The notes beneath the pieces were generated by a model. That model was not told the DNA's origin and searched no databases. It worked only from the letters and a program-made list of their open reading frames with translations. Shown piece by piece: positions 1 through 8,275 of a stretch of DNA of 13,011 nt. Both the position numbers and the translations under genes were made by a program. Positions within the stretch are counted from its first letter, which is position 1, and each line of letters starts with the position of its first letter. The stretch comes from JANMZR01 sp031383555 (lineage in GTDB: Bacteria > Bacteroidota > Bacteroidia > Cytophagales > Spirosomataceae): positions 1-13,011 of the forward strand of contig JANMZR010000323.1 in assembly GCA_031383555.1 (NCBI GenBank), read 5' to 3'.

Positions 1-263
1 CCCGGACACAACTCGGAAGCACGTTTGAGGTTCTTTTCATCCACATCACAAATGGCCACAATTTCAACTGAGGCATGTTTTTTGAATTGTTGCAAATCGC
101 CCCAGCCCATTCCGCCTACCCCAATGGAGGCATGCCGTAATTTTGTGCCGGCGGCCAACATAGCAGATGCTTCATTTGTAAATAATAATGGAACAGCCAT
201 AACAGCTTTAGCAGTATTAATCATAAATTCCCTGCGAGAATTCACTTTTTCTTTCTTTTTCAT
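1..263 (-). CDS. Gfo/Idh/MocA family oxidoreductase, N-terminal part (runs off the left edge)
   Basis: Reading the minus strand from the ATG at 263 gives 87 open codons with no stop before the window edge. Residues 9-14 read SRREFM, close to the twin-arginine consensus, followed by a hydrophobic stretch (about 16-28) and a small-residue region ending near residue 39. Residues 44-86 look like a Rossmann beta-alpha-beta unit: GVGGMGWG at 48-55, then IVAICDVDEKN with the acid at the end of strand 2. This is the usual start of secreted Gfo/Idh/MocA NAD(P)-dependent sugar or polyol oxidoreductases of Bacteroidota. The protein is probably exported folded by Tat with its cofactor bound. It lies downstream of the SusCD pair but behind a strong terminator, so it is probably a separate transcription unit. 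The substrate cannot be told, and the C-terminal substrate domain is outside the window. Confidence 0.85.
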   Translation of the reverse strand, partial: MKKKEKVNSRREFMINTAKAVMAVPLLFTNEASAMLAAGTKLRHASIGVGGMGWGDLQQFKKHASVEIVAICDVDEKNLKRASELCP

Positions 264-379
264 TGGCTTAGAAATGAGATAATTTTAATCGTTTTGTGTT
301 ACAAATATTAACTTTTAATTTTTGCTTTTGAAAATTTATTCACAATATTTATTTCTTGCATTAAATTATTAAAAAAGAG

Positions 380-407
380 ATCAAAAGTATTCCTATACCG
401 TTTTGAT
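380..407. promoter_or_regulatory. Dyad overlapping a possible -7 box for the oxidoreductase gene
   Basis: ATCAAAA (380-386) and TTTTGAT (401-407) are perfect reverse complements, and inside them GTAT (387-390) pairs with ATAC (395-398), leaving a 2-base bulge (399-400). On the minus strand the left half contains TACTTTTG (389-382), which matches TAnnTTTG. A start here would leave a leader of roughly 110 nt before the ATG at 263. This could be an operator, a leader hairpin or chance in AT-rich DNA. Confidence 0.3.
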
Positions 408-541
408 ATCTTTTTCTGAATAATTTAAATAGGTGAAACTATTTCTTTACTGATGATGCCATTTGGTTCCAAAATTTTGCAAATATCATTAATTTACCAT
501 TTTCAGCTCCCTTAATGAGCTCATTGTTTATTTGCCAAATG

Positions 542-590
542 AAAATAAAAAAAAGGACGGCTACACTATAAAAGTAGGACCGTCCCTTTT
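542..590 (-). terminator. Intrinsic terminator of the susC-susD unit
   Basis: On the minus strand, GGACGG (585-580) pairs with CCGTCC (560-555), and inside it CTAC (577-574) pairs with GTAG (564-561), with a 2-base bulge and a 9-base loop. The stem is followed at once by eight T, one A and four T (554-542). It begins about 20 bases after the SusD stop codon. The flanking A and T runs would also allow some activity on the plus strand, but no plus-strand gene ends here. Confidence 0.9.
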
Positions 591-610
591 CTGATTTCAA
601 ATATCTAGTT

Positions 611-2128
611 TTACTTATCCCACCAAACCTTAGTATCTAAATCATTGGCACCTTGGCGAGCAATTGAGGCTTTCAAATTTTCCGAATTGATAGAAATTTC
701 CGAAGTTGGGTACGATAACCGATTGATAAAATTACCTTTTATCCCTTTTCCTGGAAAAGGATTTGGAGCCAATTTTGGAAAGCCAGATCTGCGGAAATTC
801 GCAAAAGCCTCTGGCCCGTTTAAGAATGACGAAATCCAATATTGTGTATTTATCTGCTCCAACGGTGAGGCGGCATCGTAGGCGTTGGTTAGCAAATAAG
901 CATCAACATCGGCAGTTGAAACAGCCGAAGCTGCATCATAATCAGCCATTTGAGCCATATGCGCACGTATGCCAGCTTTGTAGAAATCTTCAACTGAACC
1001 CGAAGTAAAACCTCTTTGAGCTGCCTCAGCCAATAACAATTGAGTCTGCGAATAGGTAACTAAATACATTGGTGCTGCAACTTTTAGCATACGAGCACGG
1101 TCAACTTGCGAATAATCATAAAAGCTAGCCAACCCATCAGTTTTACTTTGGCCAACTATGGTTGAATTATCAAAGCCAAAGGGCATTCCTATTTGCACAG
1201 CAGGGTCAATATTTGCTCTAGCGGCCACTTGCTGTGGGCCAGAGGTAGCCCCAACATAACGCACGGCTATCGATTTTAAACGAGGATCACTTGTTTTTTT
1301 CAAATAATCATGAAATGGTTTTGCTAAATAAAAATTAGCGGCTTCCGTAGAATTTACCATATTGCCAATACCATTTACATAGTTTGCATCATGTTTGATA
1401 AAGCAATTGTCGGCATTGCTGGCCATTAAACCTCCTGAAATCGCTTTTTCAACTGTTGATTTGGCTAAGGCTAGATCAACTTCGGTTAGTCGCATGCCAG
1501 CTCTGAGCAATAAGGAGTTAGCAAACTTTTTCCATTTAGGAACATCACCTCCATATAGTACCTCGGCCGTTTCTTTGGTTTTTGTAGCGTCTAATGCGGC
1601 TGAAGCTTCGGTAAGCTCTTTTATTATTCCTGTATAAATATCTTTTTGTGTTTCATATTTTGGTAAAATTACTTGGTCAGTATAACCTTTACCAGCCTCG
1701 GAATAAGGTACTTCGCCGTATGTATCAGTTAATAACATAAAAGCGTACGATTGCCAAATACGAGCCATATTATATAGGTTAGCTCTGTTGGGCAATACCT
1801 TTGTTGTGTTAATTACATCATAGGAGTTTCTGATAACATTTCTATACATTCTCTGCCAAATGGCTTGTGTATTATCACCATTTTCTTGATTGAAGTTGGC
1901 ACCAGTTAATACACCTGAATTGGGTGTAACCATCTGCTGCACAATCCCTATCTCATACATTACAGTATTGGAAGGTAAAGACATATTTACAATTGAATTA
2001 TTAAATGTAAACACAGGATTGATGGCCGTAGCAGCTGTTTTATTTATATTCAGCTCGTCGAAACCTTTGTCGCAACTTGTTAAAAATAAGCCAGTTACGA
2101 GGAATATTGATTTTATTGTATTTTTCAT
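611..2128 (-). CDS. SusD/RagB-family outer-membrane nutrient-binding lipoprotein (SusD-like_2 type)
   Basis: This is a 505-residue surface lipoprotein expected to cap the SusC-type porin and bind the substrate before import. The N-terminus is a lipoprotein signal peptide: charged MKNTIK, a hydrophobic core, and lipobox LTSC with the acylated cysteine at residue 19. After it, DKGFDELNIN matches the short motif with which mature SusD-like_2 proteins begin. The C-terminus, with LSYPTSEISIN and a final DTKVWWDK, is also typical of that subfamily, and the length fits. The ATG at 2128 sits directly before the signal peptide. The gene follows susC by 72 bp on the same strand, and the terminator at 542-590 closes the unit. 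No carbohydrate-active enzyme accompanies it here, so the ligand (glycan, peptide or other) is unknown. Confidence 0.93.
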   Translation of the reverse strand: MKNTIKSIFLVTGLFLTSCDKGFDELNINKTAATAINPVFTFNNSIVNMSLPSNTVMYEIGIVQQMVTPNSGVLTGANFNQENGDNTQAIWQRMYRNVIRNSYDVINTTKVLPNRANLYNMARIWQSYAFMLLTDTYGEVPYSEAGKGYTDQVILPKYETQKDIYTGIIKELTEASAALDATKTKETAEVLYGGDVPKWKKFANSLLLRAGMRLTEVDLALAKSTVEKAISGGLMASNADNCFIKHDANYVNGIGNMVNSTEAANFYLAKPFHDYLKKTSDPRLKSIAVRYVGATSGPQQVAARANIDPAVQIGMPFGFDNSTIVGQSKTDGLASFYDYSQVDRARMLKVAAPMYLVTYSQTQLLLAEAAQRGFTSGSVEDFYKAGIRAHMAQMADYDAASAVSTADVDAYLLTNAYDAASPLEQINTQYWISSFLNGPEAFANFRRSGFPKLAPNPFPGKGIKGNFINRLSYPTSEISINSENLKASIARQGANDLDTKVWWDK

Positions 2129-2200
2129 ATTTTATCTTTTTAAATGATGCTTATTTGCAATAAACTATTTGTCTATTGCCTATATGTCACTTTGCCTTTT

Positions 2201-5200
2201 TTAAAATTTAACATTTAAATTGAAACCCATACTTCTTGTTGTAGGTAAACCTGTACTTTCCATGCCTGAAATATTATCGGAACTATAGCCAAACGATTCT
2301 GGATCAATATTATCCACCCATTTTTTCAATAACAATACATTATTAGCAACAAAGCTTAGTTTCATTGATTTTACAGGAAAGTTTTTAGGCAACAATTTTG
2401 TAATATCATAGCCTGCTGTAATTTGACGTAGCTTCCAATAGCCTCCATTATATACTACAGGTTCTACCAAAGCCAATGATCGTACAACCGACCAGTAATC
2501 TTGTGGGTTTGCCTTTACAGTATTAACCTCACCTTTATCATTTACACCAACACCAACAATTCCACCCGAATCCCGGCCAGGTAATGTCATTTTATGCTTA
2601 CCATGACGTACAGCATTGAAGTTGGTGCCAGAAAGCATCTTATTACCCAACTTGAAGTCGATTAACACGGAAAGAGAAATTCCTTTATACGTGAATCCAT
2701 TGGTAATACCTCCCACCCATTTAGGTAAAGCTGAACCATAAGAAATCAAGTCGGCTGTTCGCAAAGGAATACCATTGGCTCCAAAAATTTGTTTGCCTGA
2801 AGCATCTCTCTTAAAGCCGAAGCCATAGATAAGCCCCATCTCTTGACCAACAACTTGTCGTTGTTCACCGTTGAAAACATGCGTGCCAGTTGTAATTCTG
2901 GTACCTGGGGTATCATTAAGTAAGCTCAATACTTTAGTAATATTATAAGAACCCGCCAATGTCAGATCCCAAGAAAAATCATTGGTTCTAATCGGAACAA
3001 TGTTTAGTAGTAGTTCAAAGCCTTTATTTTGGCTTTTTCCACTATTAATTAATGAAGATTGAAAACCCGACGCATCAGAAATTTGGGCTTGAACAATCTG
3101 ATCAGAAGTCAATTTCTTATAAACAGCAGCATCAATATTTAATCGATTTTTAAATAATTTTAATTCTAATCCAATTTCAGACTCTGAAGTACGCATTGGT
3201 TTCAGGTTGGCATTGGGTACTGATGAGCCTTGCGAGCCGCCAACTGGTTGGTTTCCAAAAAGATTACCATTAATGCCATAAAATAAGTTGTTGGAATAAG
3301 GGCCTACATCTGTGTCAGACCCCACTTCGGCATAAGCTGCTCTTAATTTTCCAAAAGTCAACCAAGTCGGTAACGTTTTAAATGCTTGTGAAAACACAAA
3401 ACTTGCCGAAACAGAAGGGTAAAGAATACTTCTATTAGCTGGTGAAAGCGTTGAAAACCAATCGTTTCTTGCTGTTGCATTTAAATATAAAAAGTTACGA
3501 AATGAAATTTCTGCAGAACCATAAACTGAATTTACTTTTCGCTCACTTAGGCCATAAATTGGGTCTTTTACTCTGCCATTTTGAACTGTATAGAGGTCAC
3601 GCACTACAAAGTCTTGCACAAAAGTGCTGTTCAGATCAAATCGGCGATACATTTGGTTGCCTCCTACGTTAACATCTAAACCAAAATCACCAAATTTTTG
3701 TGTGGCTGCAATTAATATATCAGTATTTGTTTCACGAAATCTTCTTGATTCTTGGGTAAACGACCCATTCACAAAACCAGCTGGAGCAGGCGCCAGCGAG
3801 GCCGTGCCAGTTGCAAAATTGTTATAATCTTGATCACGTGACCAATAGTCTTGCCCAACACGCCCTTGCACATATAACCAATCTGTTAAGTTGTATTTTG
3901 CCGAAATATTTCCGAAAATACGATCACGAGTTATATTTTGTTTTTGCTTTTCTAATACCCAATAAGCGTTGGTTCTATTCATGAATCGGGAATAAATATA
4001 TTCGTTGCCATCGGGATTCGCAAATTTCTCTTTAAACAAACTCAAAGGCATAGTATTGGCTAAGTTTGAGATTGTTGTAGGAATTGAATTGTCCTGATTG
4101 GCAATGTTTGGCGGGTTTTTATTGTTCTCATTGGAATAATTCATGTTACCGGAAAAGCTCAATTTTTTACTCAACTCATAAGCAAAACCCAAATTGATAG
4201 TTTTACGATTGAAGGTATTATTTTGTACAATTCCTTTGCTATCCATATTTGCAAAGGAAAGGTTAAAGCCACCTTTATCAGTACCCGATGATAAGGTTAT
4301 AGTATTAGTAAAGTTAGAGCCATTTCTATAAAAAGCACCCACATGGCTTGGCTGAGCCACATAGGGCACTTCTACATCGTATAATTTTTGCATCATACCA
4401 GGGGCTATTTTCTCGCCAAAACTCCACTGGCCCGATGTTGGATTGGCCGTTGTTGGCCTTACACCACCTTCACCTTGACCATATTCGTATTGATAATCAG
4501 TGAAGTCAAGCGGTGTTTCATTAGTAAAATTGGAGTTGAAGGAAACACCAATTCCTTTGCCAGAGCCTTTAGTTTTAGTCGTGATCATTATTACACCATC
4601 TTTGGCACGTGAGCCATAAAGGGCAGCTGCAGTTGCACCTTTAAGTACAGTCATGCTCTCGATATCATCAGGATTGATGGATGAAAGTCCGTCGCCCCCA
4701 TCAGATGTATTGCCACCACCACGTACTCCAATTGAATTGTCAGAGGAGGCATTGCCTGGGTTGGTGCCAAAGTTGGTATTGTCAACTGGCACACCATTGA
4801 TTACGATAAGAGGTGTATTTTGGCCTGAGAATGAGGATTGACCACGAATACGAATTTTCGAAGAACCCGCAGGCCCAGTGCCTAATGCTGAAATGTTTAC
4901 ACCCGCAATTTTACCTTGTAAAGTATTTACAAAATTGGGTGTACGGTTCTCAGTTATCGCTTCAGAACCAACTGTTGTTGTGGAATAGCCTAGTTTTTTG
5001 GATTCTTTTTTAATACCCAAAGCAGTAACAACCACTTCTGATAGCGCTTGACTGTCTTCTTCCAATCCAATATTTAAAACAGATTGGTTGCCAACCGCCA
5101 ATTCCTGAGTTTTATGGCCTACATAGCTCACCACCAACACACTATTTGGGGATGCATTTAAACTAAACTTACCTGAAGCATCAGTATTTGTACCCATATT

Positions 5201-5347
5201 GGTACCTTTCACTAAGATGGAAACACCTGGAAGTGGCGAATTATCTTTTGTAGACATTATCGTCCCGGTTACCTTTTGTGCTTGAATTAAATTAACTGAA
5301 AAAAAACACATTAGACAAAGGACAAACCATAGTTTGATTTGTTTCAT
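2201..5347 (-). CDS. SusC/RagA-family TonB-linked outer-membrane transporter
   Basis: This is a TonB-dependent porin for energised uptake of large nutrients, working with the SusD-like lipoprotein encoded next. From the start at 5347 it has 1048 residues, normal for the family. Residues 1-23 form a signal peptide ending LIQAQ. Residues 25-95 are a carboxypeptidase-regulatory-like domain (PLPGVSILVKGT, then VVSYVGHKT). SEVVVTALGI at 103-112 is the SusC linker and TonB-box region, and the plug covers about 118-255. The second family signature, NPDDIESMTVLKGATAA, starts at 225 and is followed by ALYGSRAKDGVI at 243-253. The rest is a 22-strand-type barrel ending in a terminal aromatic (NVKF). 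An upstream in-frame ATG at 5386 would add 13 residues ahead of a signal peptide that already begins MKQIK, so I prefer 5347. No SD sequence or clear promoter is visible upstream. Confidence 0.95.
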   Translation of the reverse strand: MKQIKLWFVLCLMCFFSVNLIQAQKVTGTIMSTKDNSPLPGVSILVKGTNMGTNTDASGKFSLNASPNSVLVVSYVGHKTQELAVGNQSVLNIGLEEDSQALSEVVVTALGIKKESKKLGYSTTTVGSEAITENRTPNFVNTLQGKIAGVNISALGTGPAGSSKIRIRGQSSFSGQNTPLIVINGVPVDNTNFGTNPGNASSDNSIGVRGGGNTSDGGDGLSSINPDDIESMTVLKGATAAALYGSRAKDGVIMITTKTKGSGKGIGVSFNSNFTNETPLDFTDYQYEYGQGEGGVRPTTANPTSGQWSFGEKIAPGMMQKLYDVEVPYVAQPSHVGAFYRNGSNFTNTITLSSGTDKGGFNLSFANMDSKGIVQNNTFNRKTINLGFAYELSKKLSFSGNMNYSNENNKNPPNIANQDNSIPTTISNLANTMPLSLFKEKFANPDGNEYIYSRFMNRTNAYWVLEKQKQNITRDRIFGNISAKYNLTDWLYVQGRVGQDYWSRDQDYNNFATGTASLAPAPAGFVNGSFTQESRRFRETNTDILIAATQKFGDFGLDVNVGGNQMYRRFDLNSTFVQDFVVRDLYTVQNGRVKDPIYGLSERKVNSVYGSAEISFRNFLYLNATARNDWFSTLSPANRSILYPSVSASFVFSQAFKTLPTWLTFGKLRAAYAEVGSDTDVGPYSNNLFYGINGNLFGNQPVGGSQGSSVPNANLKPMRTSESEIGLELKLFKNRLNIDAAVYKKLTSDQIVQAQISDASGFQSSLINSGKSQNKGFELLLNIVPIRTNDFSWDLTLAGSYNITKVLSLLNDTPGTRITTGTHVFNGEQRQVVGQEMGLIYGFGFKRDASGKQIFGANGIPLRTADLISYGSALPKWVGGITNGFTYKGISLSVLIDFKLGNKMLSGTNFNAVRHGKHKMTLPGRDSGGIVGVGVNDKGEVNTVKANPQDYWSVVRSLALVEPVVYNGGYWKLRQITAGYDITKLLPKNFPVKSMKLSFVANNVLLLKKWVDNIDPESFGYSSDNISGMESTGLPTTRSMGFNLNVKF

Positions 5348-5540
5348 TTTTAATTGAATTTTAGGTTTGAAAATAAGAAAACCCAATATAATACTTTTTT
5401 ATCTAAAAATATGTATAGTTTGTAGGTTTTGGAAACAAAAAATAATTCTTAATAGGTTGATTATTAGAAGCTATGGCTTGCTTGTATATATAAGTTGATG
5501 GTTTTTGAAATTTGTGTTTTCTAACTGTTTGTTATTCAGC

Positions 5541-6452
5541 TTATTTCTTTTTCACAGAAATCATTAAAACGCCTGATAAAATAAAAACAGTTCCAGCGAT
5601 TTGCCAATTGTTGAATGTTTCATTGAGAAAATAGGTAGCCATAAAAATAGTAGCCATAGGCCCAACACTTCCGATTATTGCGGCATTGCCTGAGCCAACT
5701 CTTTTTATGCCCTCGGAAACTAAAAAGGAGGGAATAACTGTACAAAATATGGCCATAATCATACATTGTTGATAAACTACTGGTTCGTAACTAAATATAT
5801 TTTTATCAAAAGTTAATAAATAATGAATGATAACCATTGCTGTGGAAATAAGCATGGCATAACATGTAAATAATGTGGTGCCAATTTTTTTAATCATCTC
5901 ACCATTCCCAATCAAGTATAAGGCATAAGTGAGAGCGCTCATAAATATCAAAAAAGCACCAAAAGCAAGGTTTTTTTGAAGGCCCAATTTTAATTCAGGC
6001 ACAAAAGCCAATACAATTCCTAAATAGGTGATTACTAAAGCTATATATTGAATTTTTTCAATTTTTTTCTTAAAAAATATAGCTGAAATTACCAGAACAA
6101 GGGTGGGATAAATAAACAAAACAAGACGTTCTAGGCCAGCAGAAATGTATTGCAAGCCCCAAAAGTCGAAAAAGGAGGCCAAATAATAGCCCAAAAGACC
6201 GATGGCTAGCATCCAAATCCATTCCTTTTGGGTTAAGCGTACATCGGAAGGGTGCTTCCATTTGTTCCAAAACAATATTATGACATAAAATGGTAGCGAA
6301 AAAAGCATTCTCAAAGTTAATAGTGAAACGGTATCAATAGGGTGATTGATATATAACCATTTCACAATCACCGCTTTACCGGCAAACATTACAGCGCCAA
6401 TGAAAATAAAAACTACACCAATTAAGTATTTTGAGTTTGTTTTATTAGGCAT
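5541..6452 (-). CDS. EamA-family (drug/metabolite transporter superfamily) membrane transporter
   Basis: With the start at 6452 this is a 303-residue inner-membrane protein of about ten helices made of two EamA repeats (about 9-150 and 163-299). Repeat 1 includes AVMFAGKAVIVKW and the helix-4 segment YISAGLERLVLFIYP. Repeat 2 includes IIGSVGPMATIFMATYFLNE, the conserved end-of-repeat pattern, and the protein ends in a basic KKK tail. Family members export or exchange small metabolites such as amino acids or nucleobases; the substrate cannot be read from sequence. A longer frame starts at 6506, but its extra 18 codons cover an intrinsic terminator (6466-6497) and precede a cytosolic PNKTNSK start, so the ATG at 6452 is the better choice. 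It is probably transcribed separately from the gene before it and from susC 193 bp downstream. Confidence 0.9.
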   Translation of the reverse strand: MPNKTNSKYLIGVVFIFIGAVMFAGKAVIVKWLYINHPIDTVSLLTLRMLFSLPFYVIILFWNKWKHPSDVRLTQKEWIWMLAIGLLGYYLASFFDFWGLQYISAGLERLVLFIYPTLVLVISAIFFKKKIEKIQYIALVITYLGIVLAFVPELKLGLQKNLAFGAFLIFMSALTYALYLIGNGEMIKKIGTTLFTCYAMLISTAMVIIHYLLTFDKNIFSYEPVVYQQCMIMAIFCTVIPSFLVSEGIKRVGSGNAAIIGSVGPMATIFMATYFLNETFNNWQIAGTVFILSGVLMISVKKK

Positions 6453-6465
6453 TTTTAAATATTTT

Positions 6466-6497
6466 GAAATAAAAAAAGCCCTGATTTCCCAGAGCTT
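6466..6497 (-). terminator. Intrinsic terminator of the CxxC-protein gene
   Basis: On the minus strand, AAGCTCTG (6497-6490) pairs with CAGGGCTT (6483-6476) through one G-U pair, with a 6-base loop and a run of T (6477-6471), then ATTTC. It begins 23 bases after the stop codon of the 6521-6961 gene and ends 13 bases before the preferred EamA start codon. Confidence 0.8.
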
Positions 6498-6520
6498 AAA
6501 TAACAATGAAAATCTTTATT

Positions 6521-6961
6521 CTAATCCACCACCTCAGCTTCGGTGAGTATATAATTGAGTTCATAAATATCATTGACATTTAGCTCTAAAGTGCCTTTGA
6601 ACATATGAATTTCGTCAGTTTTGAATTTTCTGTTTTTCTTTAACTTTAAACCCATAACTGACTCAGGACCAGCTCCTCCACAAAAAAAACACATACTATA
6701 CGGATAGGCCGAAAGCACATATTGGTTACTTTCGGGATCTACCGGTACCATATAGCCTTTTATTAAAACAGTTTTATTTTCTACCTTTTTTACATTGGGG
6801 CCAAAAGTGGGGAAAAGCATAAAAATAGATTCTTTTTCATACCATTTTTTTTTGAAGGTTACATCTTTCAATATTTCCCAAGAAATTTTTTGAGGCTCTT
6901 CAGCTACAAAACCTACCAAAGAAAACATTATTAAAACAATTATTAATTTACGCATATACAT
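6521..6961 (-). CDS. Small exported protein with a CxxC motif, DUF3299-like
   Basis: This is a 146-residue protein with an N-terminal hydrophobic signal (residues 5-20, MRKLIIVLIMFSLVGFVA), so it is probably periplasmic. It has no lipobox cysteine. In the mature part, VLIKGYMVPVD (65-75) followed by CFFCGGAGPESV (91-102) resembles the layout of DUF3299 proteins, which have a strand with GYMVP and then a conserved cysteine-containing turn; this resemblance is from memory and unverified. C91 and C94 form a CxxC pair that could bind a metal or cycle as a disulfide. A second in-frame ATG at 6955 starts directly at MRKLII and is equally possible. The gene lies 70 bp downstream of the ABC permease, has its own promoter (6978-7008) and ends at the 6466-6497 terminator. 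Its function is not established. Confidence 0.75.
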   Translation of the reverse strand: MYMRKLIIVLIMFSLVGFVAEEPQKISWEILKDVTFKKKWYEKESIFMLFPTFGPNVKKVENKTVLIKGYMVPVDPESNQYVLSAYPYSMCFFCGGAGPESVMGLKLKKNRKFKTDEIHMFKGTLELNVNDIYELNYILTEAEVVD

Positions 6962-6977
6962 ATTTAATATTTTTATA

Positions 6978-7008
6978 CAAAACTACCATTTAACGGCCTT
7001 AGTTCCAA
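6978..7008 (-). promoter_or_regulatory. Bacteroidota-type promoter for the CxxC-protein gene
   Basis: On the minus strand TTG (7008-7006) is followed after 20 bases by TAGTTTTG (6985-6978), a perfect match to TAnnTTTG at the expected spacing. Transcription would start a few bases further on, leaving a leader of only about 13-19 nt before the ATG at 6961 or 6955. The gene could therefore be expressed independently of the ABC transporter genes upstream. Confidence 0.5.
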
Positions 7009-7031
7009 TTAAAAAGCGAGTATGCTTTTGC

Positions 7032-8264
7032 TTATTGTGATGCTAGCGTTTTTGAAATATTTATTTTATAAATTCCAATCGAAGGAATAGCCGCCGCAAC
7101 CATACATATGAATATACAAGCAATGAAGATAAGGATATCATCAAAACTGTAATTGAAAACCGAAAACTGATAATGATAACTTTGCTGTGCCGTTTTTGCC
7201 ATTAAAAATAGTATGGTTTTACTGAAAATAAAGCCTATTAAATAGCCTAGAAGGCCAATAAACAGTCCTTCTAAAAGTAATAAAATGAAAAGTTTTAGTC
7301 GGCTAGCACCCATTGAGAGCATCAAAGCCATTTCATATTTTCTTTCTTTGAGGGAATTATAAAGTGAAACAAATACACTTAAGCCTGATACAAAAATGAT
7401 TAAAAAAGCAAGCCATTTTAAGGTGTCAATCCCAACGCCCATCAAACTAAAAAGTCGATTAATCTCAATGGCAGGCAAGGCGGCTTGCATATTTGTATTT
7501 GCATTTATGTTCCGAGGGATGGTCATCAGGCCCATTGGGTTGCGAAATTTCACTAACATTGCAGTGATAGCATTATCGGTCTCAGTTTTAGATTGGTTAT
7601 GGTTTGTATTTTCTTCCAATAATAACAATGCATTTGGCTTTACCGCATCATGCTCGTGTACTTCCCAAACAGTTTGCAGTGATGTAATAATAAGGTTGTC
7701 AACTACTGAGTTATTAGGTGTTAAAATTCCTACAACTTTATATTTTTGGCTTTCGTGTTTTTCACCCTCTTGGTCTAATCCATGAGAAGAGGCAAAAGTA
7801 TCCCCAATTTTTAATTTCAAAATATCCGCAATTGATGCACCGATAACAGCCTCAAAAGGTTTTTCGAATAGTTTACCTGGTGATACAATACCTTGATAAT
7901 GAGAAAGGTAGGTGGAGTCCGTCCCAACTATTCTATAGCCTAAATAACTATCGCCCATGGCTATTGGAATGGCTTTTTTAATAAAAGGATTACGAGCTAT
8001 CATTTTTGCCTCTGAAAAAGAAATATTACCAGTTGGTGAGTCAAGTTGATAAATACTCGAAAGTATAAGCTGAAGTGGGGAGCCTTTTGCCCCAACCACC
8101 ATGTCAATTCCTTTGATGTTTTTGGTAAACTTTTCGTCCAATTGCCGGCCAACATTTAATATCAATGAAATTATTCCCACTCCAAATGCCATCAATAATA
8201 TACTTAGGCTATTGGTGAGGCTTTTGCTTGTTAAATTTTTCCACGAAATTTTGATTAAATTCAT
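7032..8264 (-). CDS. ABC transporter permease, FtsX/MacB (LolC-like) type
   Basis: This 410-residue inner-membrane protein has four helices in the MacB/FtsX layout: TM1 at about 17-37, a large periplasmic domain at about 40-275, then TM2 (281-301), TM3 (about 322-350) and TM4 (376-396). The periplasmic part starts with GIDMVVGAKGSPLQLILSS (52-70) and a PTGNI segment (77-81), which I recall as a signature of one MacB-like subgroup. ERKYEMALMLSMGAS at 307-321 is the conserved cytoplasmic coupling loop of FtsX-type permeases. Such systems do mechanical work on periplasmic partners rather than classical import. The histidines at 161, 170, 203, 205 and 222 lie in one periplasmic stretch. The start codon is 11 bp after the ATPase stop, so the two genes form a pair. 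The substrate is unknown. Confidence 0.88.
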   Translation of the reverse strand: MNLIKISWKNLTSKSLTNSLSILLMAFGVGIISLILNVGRQLDEKFTKNIKGIDMVVGAKGSPLQLILSSIYQLDSPTGNISFSEAKMIARNPFIKKAIPIAMGDSYLGYRIVGTDSTYLSHYQGIVSPGKLFEKPFEAVIGASIADILKLKIGDTFASSHGLDQEGEKHESQKYKVVGILTPNNSVVDNLIITSLQTVWEVHEHDAVKPNALLLLEENTNHNQSKTETDNAITAMLVKFRNPMGLMTIPRNINANTNMQAALPAIEINRLFSLMGVGIDTLKWLAFLIIFVSGLSVFVSLYNSLKERKYEMALMLSMGASRLKLFILLLLEGLFIGLLGYLIGFIFSKTILFLMAKTAQQSYHYQFSVFNYSFDDILIFIACIFICMVAAAIPSIGIYKINISKTLASQ

Positions 8265-8275
8265 TCTTATATTCT

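Larger units (their letters stand above)
264..610. other. 347-bp gene-free spacer between susD-like gene and the oxidoreductase
   Basis: No credible reading frame is present; the longest ATG-led frame I read in its middle is about 20 codons. It holds the SusD terminator at its right end (542-590) and, toward the oxidoreductase, a perfect Bacteroidota -7 box on the minus strand (TACTTTTG, 389-382), with no convincing TTG at the expected upstream distance. A dyad (380-407) surrounds that box. The rest is AT-rich sequence in which I see nothing definite. Confidence 0.6.

Noticed and set aside
25..282. 85-codon plus-strand frame at the left edge
   Set aside because: It is antisense to the oxidoreductase gene, whose minus-strand translation has a clear Tat signal and Rossmann motif.
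5348..5540. Promoter of susC
   Set aside because: I looked for TTG plus TAnnTTTG on the minus strand. Only near matches (such as TATTTTTA) with wrong spacing were found, so no site is called.
7009..7031. AAAAGC/GCTTTT hairpin after the permease stop, as a terminator
   Set aside because: The stem is short and A-U rich with only a brief T-run, so it is too weak to claim; it lies beside the internal promoter of the next gene.
7396..7785. 129-codon plus-strand frame
   Set aside because: It lies wholly inside the ABC permease gene on the opposite strand and its translation shows no family features; it is an antisense shadow.
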